A stretch of 64,000 nucleotides of DNA from Prosthecobacter fusiformis. Its GTDB lineage: Bacteria > Verrucomicrobiota > Verrucomicrobiia > Verrucomicrobiales > Verrucomicrobiaceae. The position numbers and the translations under genes are program-made. The notes below the pieces were generated by a model, which did no database searches, had not been told where the DNA came from, and saw only the letters and a list, made by a program, of their open reading frames with translations. This document shows, one piece after another, positions 37,401 through 40,809 of the stretch; position 1 is the first letter of the stretch; each line of letters opens with the position of its first letter. The stretch lies in the NCBI RefSeq assembly GCF_004364345.1, contig NZ_SOCA01000003.1:372001-436000 (forward strand), in the 5' to 3' direction.

Positions 37401-39168
37401 CCCAATAAGGACTAACGGAGGGGCGCTGCGATCCTGCGATAGGGTGGCTGTAATGACAGGCCCAAAGGCGATTGTCCTCAAAAACTAGCAAACCAGGATC
37501 CCTGTTCAAGACACCTTCGGTATCCACAGCGCTCCAGTAGGTCACTCCCTGAAGCTCCTTCCACCGGGCGATATTGGTCAGGTCACCGGTTCCGGAAGTG
37601 TGCGAGCTGACTGCCACATAGACTTTGGTGATGCCACTGGTCAAAGTGGTGATGAGGTCTCCGGAACGATAGTATTTTCCTGCGGTGCTATAGATACGTG
37701 CCTGGCTTTCTGTCTCCCAGCGGCTACTCCAGTTGGCCCCAAAGTCCGGGCGCTCTGATACGAGGGAGGTGTGATCTGACTTGGCGCGGTAAGAACGTTT
37801 TTGGGTACCATCATCGTGCCATACCCATTCGCCGGCCAGATAGTTGTCTCCAGTTTTCCACACCCGTGATGGTCCAATCGGCGCCAGTTGCGTCACCATG
37901 TCAGGAACGGCAGCTGCCGCTGAGGAGGTGATATCATCCGTGACAATATGCCATTGCCCTGACCACAAAACCAGGTCGCCACGGTTGTATGAGGTTCCAC
38001 CCGTCCACAAACGGCCGGCTTTCTTCCAATAGCTTTCATTCCCAGCTGCGCCTGGAATGCGAGCTGGGTCAGTTTTTATAAGGGGTTGGGAAACATAGAC
38101 ATTTCCATTGTGCTGCACCCAGCTGCCAGCGTGATGATCGTCTGAAACGTTCCATGTGGAGAGTCGCTCTATTGTCAGGGGTTTAACAGCAGGCCAGTTT
38201 CGCTGTCCAGCCAAGACGCTACCTTTATAGGATACAATCACCCCATAATCCTTATCCAGACCAACATGGGTCAAAAACAAAGGGTAAGCCGTGCTTTCTT
38301 GTCCGTGCAGTGGGGACAGCCCAAATTGCTCCCAATCCGAACTCGCAGTCAGAAATTGAATTGTGGTCTTCAAGACCCCGGTGGTGACCCCTGCCACGTT
38401 CACAGTACTGACACGGCTGAGCTGATAGCCATTCTCCCCAAATCTCTCCCAGTCCGCTGAAAGTTTGTCCGGGTGGGAGGCCCCCAGAGGATTCGGCAAA
38501 TCAATGGTATCATCATCAATCCATGCTCCATCTGCTTTAGAGTAGATCGAGATTTTGATTTCATCTTTTTCCCCTGAACTGCCCGCAGGTTGTTGTCCGG
38601 CAACAAAGGCAAAGCGATAAGGTTCATTGACAAACAAGACCGAGGAATCTGTGAGAGGCACCTCGTTGGAGGCTGCTCCAAAGTAGGCCATCGGATTTTT
38701 CACAGGGAAATAGCGGATCTCCCAGCCTGGCTGGCGGGCTTCCACACCATTGATGCGTGTGAAGGTCTTATTCAGAGCGATTCGGGAGTCTGCCCAGGCC
38801 TGATAAACAATCGCGTTTTGTTCACCTGAAAGCGCTTCCGTCAGCCATGGAGGAACGCTCATGCCAGGACTTTCAACCGGGCCAATAATTGGCAAGCCAA
38901 TGCCCTTCTGATAATCCAAAGGAATCAATGACCATCCTGTGCCAGGCTCAGACCAAGGTGCGCTGCTATCTCCTGGTGGCAGAAGCCCCGAAAGATCATC
39001 CATGGCCGACACCCGCGCAGCTTCAGGATTGGGCTGGCCATTGATTATTTCAACAGGCTCAGTCTTCAGCCGATGAAACCATTTCTGGCTATTCTGCCCT
39101 TGAGCTGAAGCCTCGCAGGCAAGCAACAAAAATGACAATACCAGCAAAGAAAAAGACATTAACTTCAT
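12535..39168 (-). CDS. Giant secreted RHS/YD-repeat polymorphic toxin (about 8,877 residues)
   Basis: A single uninterrupted 26.6-kb frame. The ATG at 39168 gives a clear signal peptide (MKLMSFSLLVLSFLLLACEASA); an in-frame TTG at 39192 is less likely. Order of parts: sugar-binding-like repeats (about 336-530); about 19 modules separated by DxDxDG calcium-binding motifs (about 880-5630), one with an inserted beta-propeller; a transglutaminase-like segment with Cys5723; a linker; DUF6531 (VADPVNSMTGAFYVDAVDLT, about 6690); YD repeats to about 8500; the RHS core end LGARYYEPGSGRFLSPDP; and a variable tip with an NTase motif. RHS cages enclose toxic tips and are used in contact-dependent competition. 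The gene follows a lipoprotein gene with no gap and overlaps the immunity candidate. The length far exceeds usual RHS proteins (1,500-3,000 residues). Confidence 0.9.
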   Translation of the reverse strand: MKLMSFSLLVLSFLLLACEASAQGQNSQKWFHRLKTEPVEIINGQPNPEAARVSAMDDLSGLLPPGDSSAPWSEPGTGWSLIPLDYQKGIGLPIIGPVESPGMSVPPWLTEALSGEQNAIVYQAWADSRIALNKTFTRINGVEARQPGWEIRYFPVKNPMAYFGAASNEVPLTDSSVLFVNEPYRFAFVAGQQPAGSSGEKDEIKISIYSKADGAWIDDDTIDLPNPLGASHPDKLSADWERFGENGYQLSRVSTVNVAGVTTGVLKTTIQFLTASSDWEQFGLSPLHGQESTAYPLFLTHVGLDKDYGVIVSYKGSVLAGQRNWPAVKPLTIERLSTWNVSDDHHAGSWVQHNGNVYVSQPLIKTDPARIPGAAGNESYWKKAGRLWTGGTSYNRGDLVLWSGQWHIVTDDITSSAAAAVPDMVTQLAPIGPSRVWKTGDNYLAGEWVWHDDGTQKRSYRAKSDHTSLVSERPDFGANWSSRWETESQARIYSTAGKYYRSGDLITTLTSGITKVYVAVSSHTSGTGDLTNIARWKELQGVTYWSAVDTEGVLNRDPGLLVFEDNRLWACHYSHPIAGSQRPSVSPYWAEATPATSNYAPVYAMGFEQKPVWRTTLLDTPAFHGVISPSTYLDKTAAEKARSLAPVSLPLSAVPFKPVPMKSNNEKYVTVSTGNGGTRTAVFSEHYLIKHLEHKMAVPVCETKPKRVDPVLVSKSTEALTGDGVIMVSNHSFRPHGPQERYDYYKVSTGNGYVDKCGRYKLMPAYPVCWFYITDLSTKKRFYFTVENDYEEYKGIDYALKRVGDQVVLERYNLPGGNYLESTKIINGKWTGPLQVSIYFERVFAGSLEVKWKGNTVVVGAQQMEEEEVLSGAFSESTVVGDVDGDGVDESRELFDGTDPNDRWSVANPVNWAVQRKGIVTLASEGGGGLSFPVSGADAVGSIPVYDRGKMSFRFGTVNKNVNVGLTTNPNSGTTGVNQATDDSQYGWRYKYTETYGWKLYARYPNASGVPTDVRYTTSPYTVASVFRLDVTLNEVQFIVDDVVRLTVPRANALPLWPVADCIVHSGGLLEECRLYSAGDVDADQLPDDWEQGVAGANMGLDAIPSDRLLRQINEFETTGDADEDLATNLEEYSQGTYAQLKFHGKMTALADAQTIADVPDIYIPATVSYRAAVKVLEDGGVWFNPGSALDTKDEMIGLDTYVSSYESVIDYGVAFLSLVSGEKRSAVAYYQGVQVANLGYAENNVDRFGIVRKAGKVTVWRNGLPIYTFPEASYGPVSVRWKAETSNWENSRYSSGDIDADEVSDVWELAHLDITLDSALNSVDPEEVSQALENFQPRDDADQDLSQNRQEYWDGTDPTNPLDHLREVQWSRMRNSDTQRARSLQNTDDRFYSTLAFTKTQAGSVWNREDQNEYGKANAIWTTTTSVGTSGDNTWVVGDSGYIGRFEATAESSVSNWTKESSGTTQHLYGIWGTSGNKFWAVGAGGTILHAASAGSAWVVQASGVTNDLKAIWGSSESDVWAVGGEGTVLRYNGTSWQNLSTADTTSYTSVAGGSGHVYLLREDGRINHWDDSVNVGEIQVPDSSILYNAVTVSVSTGELWIAGEKGRIWRFTNGQWEQETTPLTEELLSISCDASMNVFAVGRNNAILQRFMADDGVSWKSSTIVTGIDFTGVHALDSVRVAIVGRANAPAYVLRYAPGSAPSLPAPAVNAAVADAQSSIPIKGGGWFSFRFEQGSHKTAAGLSAKNDKYDITDIKYGFLGTGTDNTATAQESDSILHIIVDGVALTTYSGTYNHETRLRLQVVGNEVRYYVNGDIVYAAPCDPEVPLWGDACFYAGANVINNAGVVGARMQSNFDLDADGLLDSWERSPEGGNLTALGLNTVGDLDAFKPGQDNDSFTNTSATVFTDGADNLQEYLSDGNARSYWIGSARDIPFPDPLVSNSMTKIQADESVWFRMSPTSGSETVVGLNMQSQTAATSFDYAVVGKGNSNSSGTAYFFYKGVYTGTVLKFERPYALGVFDQNTVFGLVRRNSDVTVYKDDVPVYTFPLRQSAPLFVNALVPTPTTTYLPMLRAVKKDRELLPETTGADESLADADELPDAWEMAQLNKDPVSIPEAEGTAAPDHGAALAGFNDTTFDEGSGPDPDGFTALQEFLQGTHAKDLVSRSFPVSWTRLKKATVNATTGSVAKTGTATWDGSARSVVSIGTGEPAWDNRVKGSIYFELAAAATTDHQKEFKVGLTSNLDPAATDGEQFLLWFKPGTVASGVVTVPGRLFVVDPTTDAAGEDLGVYADLTAGASPPAISKFRVDVAGQDIRFIRNGVVFRTVKRTSTAPLWGKVELKTVTTAMSKCLLYSSTDEDADGMADAWEGTYANTQTKTWQELRSSASDHSSYWSLLSGFSAEADSDRPSGPSNDTNRREYAVRADPKVLESGKAESFTWTGGVSPTKIYGDGAVWFRSAPFVTGMPIMSLGLTVESASTAYSDIQFSVRLTPTATTSTATVWKKGGTSALATLGDYTPGVTEFGLVRRAGAITVWMDGAPVYTFADTETSPLLVDHYIASGTIDSRLSECVMVNGDGDEDGLPDEWETRYASDLSKLGGTAGDGMPKDSDGDGVSDVDEFIHGTDPYEEGVAESGGQGRQFSLPVQWTRRRDCYTNPTSNIGNISGDSGNLAGAGEAQSAVSISGGKSGVFSFRVIAVELMAAGFTANNTAAVETDILYGFSFQANGQLWLRTPASSTAYIKNNWTYNTQSQLQLKVSPDEVSYLKDGHEIYRIPRVDSKDLWVDLYIPSGSSTGMPESYLYSETDLDGDGLLDEWEAGELAANIEESPLPIDKLQRFEPDGNNDGIMRSLGKLQWRWLLLGNPKNVSSLNWVGRSSYGSSFSWNSTRTGMLFTTSADSPSYMSFTAEMISKNKLLGDGAFLFSFNSARGTYTVGLNQLESSGLASASKTEEDIDYGIRYVAANSSTRTAYAVYQGVVQSSGGNLGEVIPASSTSASVMAIVRKEGEVSIWRGGVKLFTFSQKTVPTAAMYADTAFDVTAGGTSISEYKAGVAESCFVQGHLNSWDVILPPSAGDAKAEPLSWGWHWAPPTDPPRADLAQFTNYDSSGMAVTLGAGQQFSASSGEARSERKLTHDGAFIFSFLNRSAGFMVGLNTVDSTGISSAMTEADIDYGVKLDASGIAKVYWKGSLVRSAGTTQTKADHAANPGVPVTVFALIRQSGQVQLWKDGACHHIFDDADQQQFSPLYVDTAFGAGSPVNGPYTAGLYQATLIDDDNSLNAWEAALETNSNDVKSGRAFLPTFQIRGPSNVTSTILLGSISPGFSGTYSSYSLIAETRERILHDGAAWFTFRSWWGPLTVGLNAGSGSGTVDDIDYGLQIDGGYVTAFYKGVSQASIGGHLGGVETSYYRNGTLGLVRRDGEVSVWLSREKGIEMQYRSDCVKLFTFPEKEYAPLRFDTAFGAGSLGPGLGAGNGTVSVQFVPGKGDKDGDMMDDDWELAQLGEGKTMDDIWEFDPRLPGQFDDGDDRTNLQEFQHGTDANPLTGRLSYASPVKWVRLRNPAMKTDDPAWSIRNTGGLVSSAATQDAQSNVAIRTGGSLSFRPAQTGKRIAVGLSEKNLSATKADLNYGIYLSTDNYQVQVNGVNVDPAVTGKYDSATWFRLEVSEGEVRYLRDGVLIHAVPRANKEPLWVDTAFEDAAGMIEECWLYSKDDVDADQLVDSWEIDLHKMKFPLMPGAALDGVVKDETRLAEVTPGTVAAYTDSSNNTSDIDADGSANIVEWAQATSPNTNPSETTSDLQFQAAAGNLENVTWIYNSTLLTYSETSPVLIRNATGNASAYSTTPLNGDCGVWFRFGSADKVLSVGLRKQRGTADAATAADVEFGVYIEADGDAYAYHNGAFSAVDRYLGKVVAADASGNGGTQWGIVRKSGKLVIWKDGTPFYAFPEFEMAPLVVDTYFYTSQAKLAECKIWRSDKDGDGVPDVWEIEKFLTLPVSAILGDSTFGDDDDRKIVEEFYEGTDPKSADSKSTGMTWGRLRGKAEAGSGTTSLSVPVSTVVNTSDAQSIVPIPVDGNVSFSMEQLAAVTVGLTVSNDSAKKDDVEYGFDLLLNGDVSLIEPGKAAWTLGTYSTSTIFRLGVRDEWVDYFVDGLLVHSTHKTDLVSPLWVDATFGATSSTVTAAIKSCRISTGSVGTPPHPRLGATLHTFAWQPAADIHATTSTPTPGRYFWSEHAAADSGSPVRRLDYTPVVIADLTSGSKRILADGGVWFKASSITGSTANPVLTVGLSANNVDRTLNDIDYGIHIDASSVAWAYYNGKNASTEVSKAHLGKVTTDTVFGLFREEGKVTVWIGSAGDQSVFTPFYEFEKREDAPLCVDAVLSVNAKLSECKLQYSAGDSDGDQILDFWEKLYFGSINMTDDGAGRDQDGDGATDFQEFLDGTHPYDALSRTHPVQWVRHRWTTSPSAGVLVTEPGKGTAAADAQSSIPITGDGSVSFRADPAGIGKVELALGLTVQNDSGTKEDLEYYIGYDAKLKQAVYKHPGSKTTVSMGSWYSETVFRIVVEGNQVQFWKDGEMKGEVEREDASPLWVDCSLVPESAGISSCRIYSSGDVDADGMLDEWEKSDLGGNLSGTPTYTQYFNFPDKGAGADADSDGLTNIQEFASSSKASVSAPAGANSTAKLTWIARGTEIGNATTGAMALTSSSFSSASSAYQTSTPGQKLKSDGALWFKGFAHSGRLVVGFDAYENSSTLTRATTDVDYGVYLLPDEVGSIVTRISVKAPGTGYTSCPGVTFTGGGGSEASATTSLKAVGTTTINSAGTNYVVGDILTFPGGTSTMPTAFRVDKVSSTKGIVTLSVYNGGIYTVPPTGSVALSGGTGSGAIVTVKFGVGAVIVTNSGSGYTSVPTVGFTGGGGTGAIAVASRNSGGGRAWACSRNKADSLNKLDLKSQTYLGAYTPNTQFGLVRSSGKIGVWVDGVAIHQFPVLETANLFAQAVAVDAGNGYTVGLSESYFAHGNDAVYDEPATATVLYPEWVRLRGKLDPTEGKDGLVRSSGKGWDSDAQSRLVIPEGGTVEFKVAPGAIMSAGITSSNDSPADSDLDFGFQTSATEFNVVANGVEWPVHGTLNEISRLGLKIDSNIVNGEVKKSVSYLRDGYKFLTVVALTPSPSYVADVSVYSNSTSVVSKGALLRSIITSEVDEDNDGILNTVEIAAAGTNTTLSPEEDIDTAGADGATNLQEAAAGTDPLNPRSGKLTEVEWNGNRSEHAIWGDGAMWFKVPGPKPSFTIGLTGGVAQTAAKTIDFGINFAKGVATAHYRGAVSEDKVKPYLTSDADNAPNFGLVRRGGKVTVWMGYQSNTSPTYLHYAPVYTFPQTVYEPLWVASTVTSSLNGTHAVEYTWCDSDSDDLPDDWELSQASNLTSLQGKNAIPPANGHLIRDEWKMAMGATATDLNEVIPVYWTRHRLTRSGGTGDDNADEAERKRGGLRKSSSIQGVIWNSDAESLAAVPKDGAVKFSFTPGVEAAVGFNLINRTAHWNDLDYGIALVKSTTGFPTIRIIESGKQVNDLGTAADTDWYVIRRVGTVVSYYRNGSIVHRAAAASSGSLLVDCSIESSTGGIYDCYTLGALLPNGTAFNGGSSQRDDWSQLDHSPELLRHPILDAFVEDMESDPLRLVNFVINEIELADMVAFKENGRVYERSLNDGGLNRNAVGVFQERQGSPKEQCALLVYLLRKAGIPATYLFPQEGTMHLLDSTVSNLLRMQVHGVPDSKGNVLPERLIAVSYPYVAAYIEDEWVSVFPWLKDMEVKEGRDLWEVYQHPEEPTDGETPARKAINSPLTWVKAYLARDNRIYDDAAIKESPLETLERKAGEFLASKPEFRAMRLGDFGYTSRLRKHHYSDWTDLPRPFLSYETAIASGLTSSTVSNGVISAVNSAERTVTIEVACLDPNSEPIAGVTAPETRNENPLGKFAVGQVVVPVSPDGLSVTGENLPVVIQTLHRTKNTTDDTLTYTAKLGGTASMDLFAIGHRIRRSGDEHLLLPRVVESYKDVGGLFDQMTFEIRAHYARAAAPLVMDALLAINTEDDGDIELVFSKATAFKVGDLIAQVDEDGLEIGGLVNSLSVTLDDDQQPSDGTRRATIKSISGNSVIIDASESKAGFTLGKRFTRLALRLGELGPFNVSDLHNRSFWFDNKANGVTAHLHQFRPGYTQGNFNRNRTSTFNGQLGFAYNLDYVDPYYIDKGARTDSFLLGAQHKVFSSSKATFYSLRVATERHRSWAGSPAQSQPESYLGIREVLQESQTVEYPLDTLSAFCLNVGRVSQRMQRANEDQFWYDRKTNGDEGTTVSVVHQMGMTYHQRMADSLRRISELFKLSPATFRNWGCAQLRQDPETKKRSLPALDIFSSRTAFAGAWDLRPDSGGRGRMIAAEAAAFINLEQSALEHITIDRYYPKDDTDAISTINLLHRQLRDENALETPVIALTAANYAAAGEVEYTHVNPKGGLNPVATRKLKDWNPRQWQMVVNSMTSGTYGDPSFVTAYVTPGKVNGANNTWSGTAAFILGPNAASATGGVGLNFASGSDVDYSGLMMADVGGYSAFDTSWLSSRNDSLFGWDMARNWRSSTFGFSDYWQSIGGSLYDFAPSDISGLYSYGRYADMLGFDLKELSLASINGGDLGNQNTVMQPTVADPVNSMTGAFYVDAVDLTLPGALPLQIRRHYSSLNEAHNMMGYGWLFFMMPYLQTNTEGDKSFMGAEMDGTVLKYTPVAGSGSNPTKWEVTWKDNPELVNTDGRGLQHNTITKKKVGTETIYELTSRNGSVREYKMRQFAVDNSIKRERPYLHRWMDHAGNYLEFSYYESAFYPEFGQIRTIKSSSGQAVTFYYDGHAQVTEIVSTDGRAVKYTYSQYGDLEKVERPDGSVFRYSYQLKEETDENGKKGTYSTHMIDREFFPEGRTVSNEYDDLRRVIVQRSTAGRLGGAAPTVNFTVVSETKATPKVSKTYTVYDSSRAGEPVQESYDEVITAVFDYSAMDRYRASYDSSGTPDYSIDKENGQFYHGITKVYDAYGRARTYTYKYNFMTNMRDANGYEQSWSEYSAGETHGYARSTKEAVDSKGLKNTFEYDARGNVKKTTMTGDLDGLDGTESLSTQTTYLQLSDIPSRHQSKTGLLDLPKTITMVVPNTGMEGSPAVTMKTDYIYNGEDDEVDYPYLPSVITQSAEAAGGVYAVLGQTKNIYADAGYDTRPFANGVLTDIYVGKEVSGTPDFAHTKFEYTTKGLKTRQIQYSGVTAVPDVETTFVYNNRHELIWQKDAAGRKTVYAYDDMGRQIWEERLDANGRQVAWNYTYYNLNGEVEWTDGSRSNPEDYTFTRYDGMGRAVEQTSWRSRAKEDGSGVEAVPGADLFAVVTNEYNLFGDLVKATDPRGNYSESKYDRMGRVIESRAFAKGSAEPLSQQTTQYLAYRVNKTSGAVADDAISSMDFNPVTETDYYLREAGVRIQDAAGATTETGTTATGKPYYVIGANGIKLGTTYFYDGRVAVQELTPGTWAEFSYNDPANTVTKTIRSADSAEPLGTEVTKTNSRGQVVLSKDIAGYQTTTSYDKIGRPLMVSQPHSPGGPVHAAVHHIYDPEAKKTTSYRPAATAGNVEVTETLLDALGRPTVTTVFSAPSPGSGAFVPTAGTVRRSRTEYDPLQNWTRTYQGEAGSERLLGTTYTDVSGKTVLSLPNGGGMARTVYDAAGNPVEVISKGQMGIQDEVTSELVTRMTYDALNRVVQTELPDLKTSSYHYGFIDANEMVVEASSGSRSGMFTAYTMPGGLTQVSLTDLAGRPTASYLKAAPPAFAAGSQLQAVANTDTQRLRTQSYYSSTEPHAWAGALDVETQYQDASSSNPLTHKFSYDDFGRISLYSCSGIESSRNIAREYAQYDARGMARTVIETVGGTATHSTRTVSGGISTTLERTFDSHGRIGKEEVFAGAEKVSSLENVYDEKSGRRSALQVPLTAKAGLEVSHGGAYTFNWGADSRLSKIGSAGKDFEFFYEADGLLKQKTNPWRIQDITQRDGRGRIEEIVTQSRNGTVASAMFREALSWTDDDRQKKYEAWREDVGDGMPAWKDTRDYQYDKRRRLLSEGYSEMPLRGAVAALPGDYLAGTSRLLLHEFDATGLGIRTRSKVQAPGTYEVATAHNTVGSPSINGFARVLNESGNDAWRMEAAEGTTSVSPDMVELDLARAGEGFPDSLRVQVSPVNLKTTPPEWDAIMRLRPSELDYQLRAQATMALPNQQVSTAQDMQAFAIPREVEPEKIEKIETSYNAEGLVTSRTFRVGSTETRIQNLTWDYAGRLVQVVETQHARIGVTGDVAKGYVWEAWYDALGRRIQTEITQKVAGSLVTGTTQQERSWYDPLHEFLEVAVERLSNSTTSSDLSRQERLWKVHGPDSSGSYGGHNGIGGMEALLDDTTGLWTALVEDLYGNIVGQIEQKTTAVTTVSWQTTQCTGYGPAPGSLTTTYTGFVIGSLAESTVWRGRRMDVTGFYYLGARYYEPGSGRFLSPDPAGHGASMSLYDYAGGDPVNFMDPDGRMQQEINRAESFYHQYEMSQMNRFQLNDSMNQHIIRYGGGAVHTPASIMKQTGVGGSQLGIPNESNIFSTTAYNLSEEMGTEHPLTIATAAAYKRNGQEALGVLADMGLMSRRERNIRATVGILETGVLAAETAKDLALNLYGLGALRTAALAPLRSELSSAGRLRYQNGDQVISGYGRSNWGYDRTSIQTQLADVIDTKFAKQIDPNALVGYRGSLARGTTVKGADFNRFDFDVDAFIVSDQMAKAWKGNVRQRWGTKIDGVRAAQRQFDETLRSLPEFQGLRPEFFRFRIYTHDEIRKQLLRGDSQIFFLD
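13480..19130 (-). other. DUF6531 and YD-repeat (RHS cage) region of the giant protein
   Basis: This part encodes residues about 6,680-8,562. It begins with the DUF6531 start (PVNSMTGAFYVDAVDLTLPG, then LPLQIRRHYSS) and holds many YD-type repeats such as RPDGSVFRYSY, YDDLRRVIVQRS, YDDMGRQIWEERL, YDRMGRVIESRA and YDALNRVVQTEL. It ends in the conserved RHS-associated core (GFYYLGARYYEPGSGRFLSP). In known RHS proteins this region folds into a hollow cocoon and the conserved end can self-cleave to free the tip. Confidence 0.92.
21765..22045 (-). other. Transglutaminase-like segment in the giant protein
   Basis: Residues about 5709-5802. The stretch RQGSPKEQCALLVYLLRKAG, then IPATYLF, has the Cys-helix layout of transglutaminase-like (papain-fold) domains, with Cys5723 as the likely nucleophile. 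It is followed by VAAYIEDEWVSVFPWLKD, where such domains have their acidic residue. A His partner could be that of RMQVHGVP. In RHS-type proteins a protease-like domain may take part in processing; this is inference. Confidence 0.6.
22270..36535 (-). repeat. Array of about 19 tandem protein modules with calcium-binding linkers
   Basis: Residues about 880-5633. Each module of roughly 200-220 residues is a beta-rich, lectin-like unit ending in a motif such as DVDADQLPDDWE, DSDGDQILDFWE or DKDGDGVPDVWE, the EF-hand-like calcium loops of thrombospondin type-3/dockerin repeats. Two subtypes are visible: A with GDGAVWF, VGL, DYG, GKVTVWxDGxPxYTF; and B with SIPIxGDGSVSF, NDS, YG, EVxYxxDG, VPR, PLWVD. 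They mostly alternate B-A-B-A, except for three A units in a row near 28.6-30.7 kb. They probably form a long rod at the cell surface. Confidence 0.8.
34060..34915 (-). other. Beta-propeller-like insertion inside module 3 of the giant protein
   Basis: Residues about 1418-1700 carry short repeats such as TSGDNTWVVGDSGYIGRFE, TSGNKFWAVGAGGTILH, SSESDVWAVGGEGTVLRYNG and STGELWIAGEKGRIWRFTNG, spaced about 45 residues apart. This pattern is that of BNR/photosystem-stability-factor-like propeller blades. It interrupts a B-type module whose second half resumes with VADAQSSIPIKGGGWFSF. Confidence 0.65.
37580..38160 (-). other. Carbohydrate-binding-like repeats near the N-terminus of the giant protein
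   Basis: Residues about 336-530 contain repeated units with the pattern W-x-G-x-x-Y-x-x-G-D/E-x-V-x-x-x-G-x-x-Y/W: HHAGSWVQHNGNVYVS, GTSYNRGDLVLWSGQWHIV, DNYLAGEWVWHDDGTQKRSY and KYYRSGDLITTL. This resembles chitin-binding type 5/12 modules. Binding to a sugar surface is inferred. Confidence 0.5.
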
Positions 39169-39192
39169 AAAATTATAGATCCAGCTGATCAA

Positions 39193-39489
39193 TTAGGGGT
39201 TATTCTTTGGTGCCCCTTGTGACCGTATTTTTTCCAATTCTTTCATTGCCTGTTGGCGGGCCGTCTCTCTTAAAGCTGGTGTCTGAACACGTCCTGAAGT
39301 GCCAGAATCTAGTGTTTGCCCTGGCTTGTCAGTCTCCATAGTATGAATGGCTGGGCCAGGAGGGACGTCGGGCAACTGTGCGGGCACACTAGGAGGATCG
39401 GTTATCTCAGCAGCTCCAGGCTTGGGAGGCTCGTTTTTGAAGCATCCTGAAAGCACCATTACTCCAAATATAACAAGAACATATCTCAT
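39193..39489 (-). CDS. Small lipoprotein upstream of the giant toxin
   Basis: A 98-residue protein with a lipoprotein signal (MRYVLVIFGVMVLSGCFKNE) and a Pro-rich, unstructured mature part ending in a basic helix (RETARQQAMKELEKIRSQ). Its stop lies 24 bp before the giant gene's ATG and directly touches the alternative TTG start, so the two are co-transcribed. It could help anchor or export the giant protein, but no family is recognised. Confidence 0.75.
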   Translation of the reverse strand: MRYVLVIFGVMVLSGCFKNEPPKPGAAEITDPPSVPAQLPDVPPGPAIHTMETDKPGQTLDSGTSGRVQTPALRETARQQAMKELEKIRSQGAPKNNP

Positions 39490-39503
39490 CTGGACAGTGG
39501 GGG

Positions 39504-40809
39504 TTAGTTAGCAACTGGTTTAGTGATGACGATTTCAAGTTGAGTGACGGAGTCATTTATCGGTGCTGCATCCGTGCCGTCATTTGTTTCATCCCCGTCT
39601 GAGTCCACCTTATAAAAAAGACTTCTTGTGACATACAGCTCATGGCTGTCGGGGACACCATCTCCATCCAGGTCCTCTTCCACTGCCTCCGCATTAAATT
39701 CATGGGCACCGACATCAGCATTGCTGCCAACGACTCGCGCCCTACCGCGGATATCATTAGTAAGGGCAGGAGGGTCGGAATCCGCGATTGATGCTGCGTC
39801 GATGCAGGCAGAGCCATACGCCAGCATTCCCTGAATCAGTCCCGGCGTGTCATCCTGATTGTGATTCACATTCGGATAAGGAACTTCAATACCACGCACA
39901 TCACTATACTTAATTGAAACCGATGCGATCTGGTCATCATCCGGCGTGTCATGCACTTCCGACTCAATCCCTGCGTTCCACAAAATGGAATTGGTAACCG
40001 AAATCGATGAATTCCCATCCGTGCCGAGAGTCTTGATGCCCACCCCTGTACCTTCACCGCCTGCCGCCGTAAATCCTGCGATAGTCGAGAATGCGACACG
40101 TGCTTCATGCTGATTGTTCATTTGAATGCCAGCAGTAAGGCCATCTTGAAGAAGACATCCGACGACATCCAGTTTACTTTGGGTGTTTGCTATACTGTGA
40201 ACGCCATGCAGCCCGCCTTGGGTTACACAGAGGACGACAGCGTGAACCCCGTCGCCCACCAACTTAATAGCGGTCCGGGGAGCCAATCCTTCTCCTGATG
40301 CAATAACACGAAAACCGCTTAGATATAAATCGCGTGAACTCGCGATTACAAAGTCATTTGCGTCATCGGCCGGAAGTTGGATAACCGTTTTAAAAGCGTC
40401 TGTTTCTTCTGCAATGATAAATATCCGTTTAGCATCAAGGCCAGTATTATCGACGCATTCCACATACGGTGCCAAATTTGGCTTGGCACGAACCAGGATG
40501 ATTGAATCCTCTTCCGTGAGCGAAGCCACGGCGGCGGCTATTGTCGGAAAATCATCTGGCACAATGATGTCTGGCGTCAGTCCTGTTGCCAGATTAGCCG
40601 GTGTTCCTTTTTTGTATTCTGCCAAATTGGGGTAGCCGTCGCCATCGGTGTCTTCAAACCGATCATTCCTCGCTACATCTAAGCCATTTTCTATTTCATA
40701 AGCGTCTGAAATACCATCGCCATCAGTATCCGCACCCCCTTGAGCTGCAAGTTCACGTGCTCAAAAAGAGCAAAACGCAGGCTGAAACATAAGGTAATCG
40801 CATTTTCAT
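39504..40809 (-). pseudogene. Secreted parallel beta-helix protein with calcium motifs, apparent frameshift after the signal peptide
   Basis: The ATG at 40809 encodes a signal-peptide-like start (MKMRLPYVSACVLLFLST) that meets a TGA at 40755-40753. From 40760 another frame continues with ARELAAQGGADTDGDGIS, the expected signal-cleavage region, and runs without a stop to 39504. The body has two DTDGDG calcium motifs, a beta-helix part (about 80-330: IIVPDDFPTIAAAVASL, SVTNSILWNAG, YSDVRGIEVPYPNV, GSACIDAA, VGAHEF) typical of right-handed beta-helix proteins, and a C-terminal DLDGDGVPDSHELY and DSDGDETNDGTDAAP. Without the frameshift it would be a secreted protein of about 430 residues in one operon with the lipoprotein and the giant toxin. 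A sequencing error or programmed frameshift cannot be excluded. Confidence 0.7.
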
